Assembly: GCF_003990445.1 (NCBI RefSeq)
Contig: NZ_REEZ01000012.1
Coordinates: forward strand, 62,001-126,000
DNA from: Pararhodobacter zhoushanensis
Lineage (GTDB): Bacteria; Pseudomonadota; Alphaproteobacteria; Rhodobacterales; Rhodobacteraceae
Length of the DNA stretch: 64,000 nt
Direction: 5' to 3'
How positions within the stretch are numbered: the stretch's first letter is position 1; every line of letters starts with the position of its first letter. The notes beneath the pieces are model-generated. The model ran no database searches. It saw nothing but the letters and a program-made list of their open reading frames with translations, and was not told the DNA's origin. This document shows, in pieces, positions 40,213 through 47,219 of this stretch. The position numbers and the translations under genes were made by a program.

Positions 40213-42547
40213 CCGGGTCCGTGGCATCGACCCGGCGCTATTTGACCGCGGCTGGAGCCGAGTTTCGGGATCCTGGCAGGGGCTTTCCAAGGGCGCGCAG
40301 ATGGTTCGGGCCGCGCGCGGCTATTCGCCATCGATCTTCAAGGCTATCTCGAAAGGGGGCTGCCACACCGGGGTGCAGTTACGGGCGCAGCTCACATATC
40401 TCACGACGAAGTCGACCCATATCCTCGACAGCCGCGGCACCCATGACGGGAAGAAGCAGCTCTCGGAAGCCGAGATCAACCGCGTGGCGCGGCGGTTCGA
40501 GAACCAGTGGAACGAGCGCTACAGCCCCAAGCTTGGCCATACGTCGCATCTGCTGATGGCATTCCCGGTTGGGACCAGGGGTGAAGAGGTGCGCGATATC
40601 ACCCAGGCGGTCTGCGAGAAGTTCTTTCAAGGGGAGGGGTCGCAATTCGACTATATTGCTGCAATACACCAAGATCGCGCGCATCCACATGCGCATATCG
40701 TTCTGAACCGCCGCAGCAAGGATGGCGAAATGTTCTTTCTCGGGAAGGATCATCACTTCAACTACGACGCCTTTCGCGAGGCGATGGTCGAGGCGGCCCA
40801 AGTTCATGGGATCCGCCTTGAGGCGACGCGCCGTCTGGATCGCGGCGTCACGACCTACCGCGCCGAGATCGATGAAATCTACAAGGCTCGCGACGAAGGT
40901 CGTCCCCCAGTCGAGCGCCAGAGAACCGGTGCTGACCTGGCGGCCGCTCTGGAAACCGTCCGGCACAAAGCTTTGATCTATCGCGGGCTCGCGGCGGAGG
41001 CGTCCCGTTCGAATTTCGAAGACGTGGCCGAAGCGCTCGAGAGGGCCAGCACCATCCTTGCCCGAGGCGGTCAGATTCAATCTGACGGAGCCATCTACAT
41101 GTCCCAAGACGAAGCAGCGTTCGACACGCTGATCACCGAGTTTTCTCAGAACATTCGCCAGATCGAGGCGGCGATCGACAGGGCGCCGGCGGCCGAGCGG
41201 CCGGTGATCGAGCGCAAGCTGACCGACGTTCTGGCCTCGGTCGCGCATTTGAACCCGCTCGGGGATCGCTCCGCCGCCCTGGTCGATGCCCCATCCCGGG
41301 ACGGCATCTATGCAAGGCCGAACTTAAGTGAAGAACACCTCGCGCGTCTTGACGATGGAGAGGTGGCACCAAAGCTGGCCGAGGCGTTGCAAGGCACGGG
41401 CGTCGATGCCGAGGCTGTGGCCGCGCGCCTGCGGGAGGGGGCAGGCAATGCCGCTTTGGAGCGCCAGTGGCTGGCACAGGATCTGCAGGGGATTGCCAAA
41501 GCAAGCGACCTCGATCTGGAGAAATCTGCGGACCGGGAAGAAGCGCTCGACCGGCTGGAAGCCGTGCATGTTCGGTTGGGCGATGTTCTGACTGGCGTGC
41601 GCGTCCTGCGCGCGCCAACCGAGGTCGACGAGGCGGATGACGCTGAGGCTGTGCTCGGCGAGCGGCTGACGACACCTAGGGGCGATCTCGCGCAAGACGG
41701 GTCCGACATTTTTGCTCCATCGGAGCGGCAGGCGTTCAGGGCGCTGGTGGCGCAGTTCCGCCGGACGGATTTCGATCATCCGTTCTCCGACGACCCCTCG
41801 GTGCGGCGGGCGGGCGCCGTGGAGGTGGAGGAGGCCCGCGCCGCGTTCGATGCCTACGCGCAGAGATCTCCGCAGCATGCCGAACTGGCCTCGATGGCTT
41901 GGGGACAGATGACTGACAGTCGAATGCCGCCGCAATATGCGGTATCGGCGCAGGACCGCACGCTTCATGCTGGCGACATGGACCTCGCCTTGCGGGATCC
42001 TTCGGATCATCTCGGTCCGATCACGGAAGAGCTCCGCATCCTCGCCCGCTATCGCACGGAGATGCCGGATGACGAATTCGGGCAGGCCGTCGAGGACGAA
42101 ATCAACCACCTTCGTTCGCTCGGCGCGTCGCGTGCCTATATCAGCGAACGCAGTTTCGAGATCGAGGACCAGGCGCGACAAGACTACGCCGAGCGCCGGT
42201 ATCTGGAAGAGACAGCGCCAACCGTCATGGCCTTTGTGCGAAACGCCGACGTCGAGGGCCCGCTCTCCGAGGCAGAGCAGCAGGACATTGTCCAGCAGAT
42301 AAACGAGCGACTAAGCCCCGACGCAATCGACGCGCTGCGGGCGGGAAATGCGGACGTCCTGGACAAGTTCACCGAGGATCCGCTGCGCCAGCTGGAACTC
42401 GCCAAGACCTATCTTCAAAGCAGCGAGGTCACCGCGCATGGCCCGGCCATGGAGCGCGTTCTCGATGCTCTGGCCGAAGAGCAGATCGAGGCGCAGCGCG
42501 CGCGCCACGCCGCGGCACATGGTGCGAAGGGGATCACCCATGGATAA
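40199..42547 (+). CDS. virD2: VirD2-like conjugative relaxase
   Basis: This 782-residue protein nicks the transfer origin and stays attached to the 5' end of the transferred strand. The relaxase domain spans about residues 50-230, with the candidate nucleophile region GVQLRAQLTYLTTKSTHILD (Tyr near 70), HLLMAFPVGTRGEEVRDI, and the three-histidine metal motif DRAHPHAHIVLNRR near 162. The long C-terminal half is acidic, helical and of unknown function, probably carrying the secretion signal. ATG 40199 follows GAGAGGA by 6 bases; ATG 40193 is an alternative. It overlaps virD4 by 8 bases. Confidence 0.92.
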   Translation: MARSDRVRGIDPALFDRGWSRVSGSWQGLSKGAQMVRAARGYSPSIFKAISKGGCHTGVQLRAQLTYLTTKSTHILDSRGTHDGKKQLSEAEINRVARRFENQWNERYSPKLGHTSHLLMAFPVGTRGEEVRDITQAVCEKFFQGEGSQFDYIAAIHQDRAHPHAHIVLNRRSKDGEMFFLGKDHHFNYDAFREAMVEAAQVHGIRLEATRRLDRGVTTYRAEIDEIYKARDEGRPPVERQRTGADLAAALETVRHKALIYRGLAAEASRSNFEDVAEALERASTILARGGQIQSDGAIYMSQDEAAFDTLITEFSQNIRQIEAAIDRAPAAERPVIERKLTDVLASVAHLNPLGDRSAALVDAPSRDGIYARPNLSEEHLARLDDGEVAPKLAEALQGTGVDAEAVAARLREGAGNAALERQWLAQDLQGIAKASDLDLEKSADREEALDRLEAVHVRLGDVLTGVRVLRAPTEVDEADDAEAVLGERLTTPRGDLAQDGSDIFAPSERQAFRALVAQFRRTDFDHPFSDDPSVRRAGAVEVEEARAAFDAYAQRSPQHAELASMAWGQMTDSRMPPQYAVSAQDRTLHAGDMDLALRDPSDHLGPITEELRILARYRTEMPDDEFGQAVEDEINHLRSLGASRAYISERSFEIEDQARQDYAERRYLEETAPTVMAFVRNADVEGPLSEAEQQDIVQQINERLSPDAIDALRAGNADVLDKFTEDPLRQLELAKTYLQSSEVTAHGPAMERVLDALAEEQIEAQRARHAAAHGAKGITHG

Positions 42548-44522
42548 AGGCAAGATTGCCCTAGGAGTTTTGAGCCTCGTGCTGGTCGGTCTCGCCATGG
42601 GCTATGTCGTGGCGACCGGCTTTGTCATGTTCCGCTATGGGCTTTCTCCCTCGCGTTTCGACGTCACCCTGCTTGCCCGCGAATATCGGGGTCTGTCTCA
42701 GTCTGCACCGAAAGACTTCCTCTGGGTGAACCTCATCCTGGGCGGCTTCGGCCTGGCATCGCTGATGCTGAGCGTCACGCTTCTGGGGGATGCATTGACC
42801 CGCTTCGGGACGACGCATTGGCAGACTCGCAGCGAGATGAAGAGGAACGGTTTCTTTGCCAAGCCGGGCGGCGGCTTCCTTCTGGGCAAGCTCGGCTCCC
42901 CGAAATCCAAGCGCCCGTTCCTTGTCTCAAAAACCTTCCCCCACGCGCTGATCGTGGCGCCTACAGGCCGGGGCAAGGGCGTGGGGTTCGTGATCCCGAA
43001 CCTTCTGACCTTCAAGGGCTCGGCCGTGGTGCTCGACGTGAAAGGCGAGAACTTCCGCGAGACCTCGCGCTTCCGCGCCAGCATGGGGGACAAGGTTTTC
43101 CGCTTCGCGCCGACTGACTGGGACCGACCGACACATCGCTATAATCCGCTGGCGCGCATTGCTGCCATGACCAACCCCGACCGGCAGCAGATGGAGTTGA
43201 AACTCACCGCGAAGCTCTTCCTGCAGACCGACAATGAAAAGCTGAGCGGGCTTCTGGCCGGGGGCATCGACTTGTTCGTGGCGGCCGGTCTTCTGGCCTT
43301 CGAGCGCGGCGTGCCGACCATCGGCGAGATCTATCGCATCACAGCCTCGGGGGGCGACAAGCAGAAGGAATACCTGAAGCGTTCGCAGGAGGTGAAGAAC
43401 AAGTCGGCCAAACTGATCTTCGAGCGTATGGCATCGACCAACAACGACACCCTCACTTCCTACCTCTCCCTCCTGATGACATCGGGTCTCGACACTTGGG
43501 ACAACCGCGCGATCGACGCGGCCACCGCGACCTCTGACTTCTCATTCCGGGATATCCGCCGCCGCCCACATACGATCTATCTTGTGGTCGAATCCGAGAT
43601 GATCCGACCGCTTGCCCCGCTGATCCGTCTCTTTTTCTCGGACCTGATCGCTTCGCTGCAAGCACAGGAACCTGGCGATGACGAACCTTGGCCGGTCATG
43701 ATCATGCTCGACGAGTTCGACCGGCTCGGAAAGATGCCGATCGTCGCCGAGAGCATCAAGACGCTGCGCTCGTTCGGCGGCAACCTCGCGATCGTGACCC
43801 AGACCATCCCCGCGCTCGATGAGATCTATGGCGAAAACACCCGCCGGTCGCTGCAGGGCGGCGCCGGGGTAAAGCTCTACCTCACCCCGTCCGAGCAGAA
43901 GACCATCGAGGAATTGAGCCAGGCTGTCGGCAAGACCACCAAGCGTGTGGTGACCCGCTCCCGTGCTGTTGGACGCAATCCATTCGAAGGGCGTAGCGTC
44001 TCGGAGAGGACAGAAGATACCCCGCTCCTGACCGAGGATGAGGCCCGGCGCATGGACCTAGACGAGGTCATCCTCGTGATCGACGCGCAGATGCCGATCC
44101 GGGCAAGAAGGGTGAAGTATTTCGAGGATCCGGCGTTGAAGGTTCTGCACGCCTGTCAATCGGGAAGCTTCCCATATCCGGACGAGGACGGCCTGCGGCG
44201 GGACCGACAGATGTCCGAGACTCGCGAGACGGTCGAGAAGCTGAAGCAAGAGCTGCAGGAAGTGCGGGCGGCTGCAGGCGCAAATGGTTCTGGGGTAGCG
44301 ACCTCACCGGCAACGGCGGAGATGCCCGCATCGAATACGCAGAGTTCCACGCCTTCGCGGCCAAATCGTGCGCGGGGTCGAGCAGCTCGCGCGGGAGCTA
44401 GTGGAGGTGGGCCAGTGCAGTTGTCATTTGATCCGGTGGGGCTGGGGCTCAAGGAGCCGGATAGAGCAGAACTGGCAGCTGCGGTTCAGACGACACGGGC
44501 CATCATTGCAGAATATGCGTGA
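42540..44522 (+). CDS. virD4: Type IV secretion coupling protein VirD4
   Basis: This 660-residue inner-membrane ATPase links the relaxosome to the secretion channel. Two N-terminal membrane helices (LGVLSLVLVGLAMGYVVATG and LILGGFGLASLMLSVTLLGD) precede the motor domain, with Walker A LIVAPTGRGKGVGFVIPNLL near residue 138 and Walker B VMIMLDEFDRLGKMPIVAES near 387, followed by SFGGNLAIVTQTIPALDEIY. The C-terminal 100 residues are low-complexity (Ala/Thr/Ser/Gly). It is the third gene of the rightward virD operon. The stop at 44522 is followed by a 360-base spacer. Confidence 0.96.
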   Translation: MDKGKIALGVLSLVLVGLAMGYVVATGFVMFRYGLSPSRFDVTLLAREYRGLSQSAPKDFLWVNLILGGFGLASLMLSVTLLGDALTRFGTTHWQTRSEMKRNGFFAKPGGGFLLGKLGSPKSKRPFLVSKTFPHALIVAPTGRGKGVGFVIPNLLTFKGSAVVLDVKGENFRETSRFRASMGDKVFRFAPTDWDRPTHRYNPLARIAAMTNPDRQQMELKLTAKLFLQTDNEKLSGLLAGGIDLFVAAGLLAFERGVPTIGEIYRITASGGDKQKEYLKRSQEVKNKSAKLIFERMASTNNDTLTSYLSLLMTSGLDTWDNRAIDAATATSDFSFRDIRRRPHTIYLVVESEMIRPLAPLIRLFFSDLIASLQAQEPGDDEPWPVMIMLDEFDRLGKMPIVAESIKTLRSFGGNLAIVTQTIPALDEIYGENTRRSLQGGAGVKLYLTPSEQKTIEELSQAVGKTTKRVVTRSRAVGRNPFEGRSVSERTEDTPLLTEDEARRMDLDEVILVIDAQMPIRARRVKYFEDPALKVLHACQSGSFPYPDEDGLRRDRQMSETRETVEKLKQELQEVRAAAGANGSGVATSPATAEMPASNTQSSTPSRPNRARGRAARAGASGGGPVQLSFDPVGLGLKEPDRAELAAAVQTTRAIIAEYA

Positions 44523-44733
44523 TGCGAGGACATTGTTCTTGCGGTTCAGGGGATCGGACGGAACACGCATTCGACAGTGTTGTTATCGCTTACGACATGG
44601 CCATCGGTGTGAAAGCGACCGAAGCCGCCACCGTATTTTGTGAGGAAGGCAAGCGACCCGCCAAGGTACAATCTAAGCGAATGCTGACGTACATTGCTTG
44701 ATTTGGTCGCGCCGACTTGAGCATTCATCTCGG

Positions 44734-44748
44734 CAAAAATGGCACTTA
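44734..44748. repeat. Operator-like repeat, copy 1
   Basis: CAAAAATGGCACTTA matches ACAAAATGGCACCTA at 44841-44855 in 12 of 15 positions. The copies are 107 bases apart and lie upstream of and inside the presumed promoter of the Xre-like gene. Confidence 0.5.
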
Positions 44749-44830
44749 TTTTGTCACATCAAAACAAACTTAGTCGAAAATGAGGGCATTCACAGCCAGC
44801 TTTCCCCGATCTGTGACAGAAAATGCCAAA

Positions 44831-44859
44831 TTTACATAGGACAAAATGGCACCTACCTT
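44831..44859 (+). promoter_or_regulatory. Candidate promoter with operator-like repeat copy 2
   Basis: TTTACA (44831-44836) and TACCTT (44854-44859) are 17 bases apart. The repeat ACAAAATGGCACCTA (44841-44855) fills the spacer, as for a site where a repressor blocks polymerase. The start codon follows 27 bases later. Confidence 0.5.
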
Positions 44860-44886
44860 GATGTCATGGACACAAGGGAGGCATCG

Positions 44887-46050
44887 ATGGCGTTCAAGGC
44901 AGAACTTCTCAAGAAGAAGTTGAAAGCAGAGGGGAAATCGCGCGACGAACTCGCCGCAGCGATCAAGAAGCATAAGCGCACAGTAAGTCGCTGGCTGGCG
45001 GGAACCAATCCGCCCAAGCCCAAGGATCTGGAGGCGATTGCCCGCGTTCTGAACTGCAAGCCTCAGGATTTCGATCCGTTCTTTGCCGACGTGGACTTGG
45101 GAGAAGTGTCCATCCAGGCCCATGTTTCTGCTGCGTCCCACAATGCCTACGAACTCATGCGGTGGCGTTATGGGGTCAGCCAGAAGCAGATCATGGAACT
45201 GGCACCAGTTCTCTTTTCCATTGTGGCCGGACATGCACTGAGAGTGCCGGTGCAGGACGACGAAGTAGCTCGCCTTGCCTTTGAAAACGGCCTCTCCGAT
45301 CCGCGTCTACAAGGGGGGCACCTTGAGGATCAGGCCAGCAAGCTCAAAAAATGTTTCGGAATCGAGACGTCACACCCTGGCACAGAAACGTCGCGGAATC
45401 TGTTCAGCGAGGCAATCATTCGGCTGTCGGCGCAGATTTCAGACCATGTCGATACAAAGTGGTTCGTGGGGGCAGCGGCCGAAGAGGCCCCGAATGCGGC
45501 CGGATTTATATCGGACATTGAGCTCGTAGAGGCTCTCTCTGGGGGGCAACCGCAACTGGCTGAGGCCATCGCGAAAGGACGCATTCGGCTGTCCTCGGTT
45601 TTGCATCAGGCCAAGGAAGCCAAGGGCGGTGGCCTCTCGATTGAAGAGTTTGCTAAGGCCATTCGGGAAGCGCATGAGCAGGACATGGAGGATCAGCGGA
45701 AGGTAGGTCTCAAGAAGCTGAAGGCCTGGCGCGCGTTCTATGCCGAACGCCATCCGGAACTGGCCGCGGAGTATGATGACCTCGTGGCGAAGCATTGCCA
45801 TGAAGAAGGTTGGTACCCTGAGCGGTACACGGATGATGACCGTGTTCAAAGCTGGGTGAACCCGTTCCAGGAAGATCTGCATCTCAACGAAGATACGCTT
45901 TCTGAGTATCAGAGCCGCAAAGCTGCGGCTTCTGAAGGCGGCAAAATTGCCTTGGTTTTCCCGTTCGAAGATCCGATCTATCGCCGCTTTGAAGAACTCC
46001 AGCGTCACCGCTCCAAGCTTAAAAAACAGTTCGAGGGGGAGTCGGCATGA
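44887..46050 (+). CDS. Xre-family helix-turn-helix protein with long C-terminal domain
   Basis: This 387-residue protein opens with an Xre DNA-binding domain (RDELAAAIKKHKRTVSRWLA, GTNPPKPKDLEAIARVLNCK). The remaining 300 residues are not a family I can name; they include ASHNAYELMRWRYGVSQKQI, the acidic SDIELVEALSGGQPQLAEAI and a C-terminal helix EELQRHRSKLKKQFEGE. No ImmA-type metal motif (HExxH) is seen. It has GGGAGG before ATG 44887. Its stop overlaps the start of a DUF4258 gene (ATGA), so the two act as a unit; a toxin-antitoxin or defence regulator role is inferred. Confidence 0.75.
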   Translation: MAFKAELLKKKLKAEGKSRDELAAAIKKHKRTVSRWLAGTNPPKPKDLEAIARVLNCKPQDFDPFFADVDLGEVSIQAHVSAASHNAYELMRWRYGVSQKQIMELAPVLFSIVAGHALRVPVQDDEVARLAFENGLSDPRLQGGHLEDQASKLKKCFGIETSHPGTETSRNLFSEAIIRLSAQISDHVDTKWFVGAAAEEAPNAAGFISDIELVEALSGGQPQLAEAIAKGRIRLSSVLHQAKEAKGGGLSIEEFAKAIREAHEQDMEDQRKVGLKKLKAWRAFYAERHPELAAEYDDLVAKHCHEEGWYPERYTDDDRVQSWVNPFQEDLHLNEDTLSEYQSRKAAASEGGKIALVFPFEDPIYRRFEELQRHRSKLKKQFEGESA

Positions 46051-46382
46051 TGGCTGTGTGTGCAGACGCGTCTTTCGTCCTCAGCAACCATGCGGCAACG
46101 CGTATGGCCCAACGGAGTATTCGGCAAGACAGTCTCGAACTTGTCCTTCTGCATGGGACACGGGTCAAGGCGCGGCATGATTGCGAGGAGTACATCTTGT
46201 CAGGACGGACCGTCCGGCACCTCACAGCCGCGGGCCTCGATGGGGAGATGATTGCAGCTGCGACCAAGGTGAGGGCGATTGTCGACGCCGCAGGTAATGT
46301 CGTGACCTGTTATCACCAGCGCAAAGGCCGATCACGACCGTTCCGCAGCAATTCCTGCCTTCGGAACACCAGGTACATCTGA
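46047..46382 (+). CDS. DUF4258 family protein, possible toxin
   Basis: This 111-residue basic protein matches DUF4258: FVLSNHAATRMAQRSIRQDS near residue 10, LVLLHGTRVKARHDCEEYIL, and VRAIVDAAGNVVTCYHQRKG. The conserved His-Ala-x3-Met-x-x-Arg helix and the C-terminal strand are typical. The family is small, basic and RelE-like in layout and is often proposed as a toxin; activity is not established. It is translationally coupled to the Xre-like protein before it. About 100 bases separate it from the next gene. Confidence 0.75.
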   Translation: MMAVCADASFVLSNHAATRMAQRSIRQDSLELVLLHGTRVKARHDCEEYILSGRTVRHLTAAGLDGEMIAAATKVRAIVDAAGNVVTCYHQRKGRSRPFRSNSCLRNTRYI

Positions 46383-46481
46383 TTTTTCAAGGGACCGCAG
46401 AATGCGCTTCGTGTGGGTGGTACGCCCACGAACGATACCGCTGCGCGCTTATCTCAAGACCATGCAAGCGAAGGATGCAAC

Positions 46482-46979
46482 ATGTCCGCTATTATCTATC
46501 AATCCACAAAATTCTACCATGCGCGCGAACAGTATTTTGCCGTAGCAGGAGAGCACACGTTGCTCCGCTTGACCATTGGCAGCATCGGTGGCCACCAAGG
46601 CGGGGCCATCAAGACGGCCACCGCTAGCGATTTTGGCGCCCCGCCGATCTACCGGGACCGCGAAGCGTTGATCAACGCCCTGCAGGTCGGGATCCAGAAC
46701 CTTGCCGGGGGCGAGGTGGACCTTTGCATCGACAGCGATGGCAAAGGCCGCAGGTTCGCCGAGATCTGCCTGTCCGGCACGAGGGATCAGTTGTTCGAAG
46801 CCCTTACTCTACTGGCCGATGAAATGGCCCGATATCTGGGGCAGCCGACAGAGGTCGACCACACCGCCGGCTGCAGCGATCTTCGCGATCTATATGACGA
46901 CCTGTGCATTGCCGAGGGCGCGCCGATTTATTTGTCGGATGGCATGTATTTGGGATCTGACGGGCGGCTGCTCCAATGA
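46482..46979 (+). CDS. Hypothetical protein
   Basis: This 165-residue acidic protein begins SAIIYQSTKFYHAREQYFAV and contains TLLRLTIGSIGGHQGGAIKT, NALQVGIQNLAGGEVDLCID and a C-terminal GAPIYLSDGMYLGSDGR. I do not recognise a family. No signal peptide or membrane segment is visible. ATG 46482 is preferred over the frame opening at 46413 because AAGGATG lies just before it. It lies between the Xre/DUF4258 pair and the helicase module, read in the same direction, and may belong to either. Confidence 0.6.
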   Translation: MSAIIYQSTKFYHAREQYFAVAGEHTLLRLTIGSIGGHQGGAIKTATASDFGAPPIYRDREALINALQVGIQNLAGGEVDLCIDSDGKGRRFAEICLSGTRDQLFEALTLLADEMARYLGQPTEVDHTAGCSDLRDLYDDLCIAEGAPIYLSDGMYLGSDGRLLQ

Positions 46980-47219
46980 TGCAGGTAACGCAGTTCACAT
47001 CCCAGCAGCCCGCATGCCGCGCGGCAAGTCCCGCTCTTCGACGATCGAGAGGTTGCCCTCACAGCGAGGCTTGTCTAGCCTCCAATTCAGTTGGTGGAAT
47101 GTCATGCTTACCCCCTATTTCGGCCCGATTTCAAAGGCATACGATTCCAGGGTGATCTAGCGCAGAAGCCTGGAGACTATTTCCGCAAGAGATGCCGTTT
47201 GCCAGTAAAGGGGGACACC

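Larger units (their letters stand above)
44523..44886. other. Spacer between virD4 and the Xre-like gene
   Basis: About 360 bases without a supported gene. The left third is GC-rich like the neighbours; the right half is AT-rich and holds the repeated word AAAATGGCAC at two places and a candidate promoter for the Xre-like gene. This drop in GC marks a possible boundary of inserted cargo. Confidence 0.5.
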
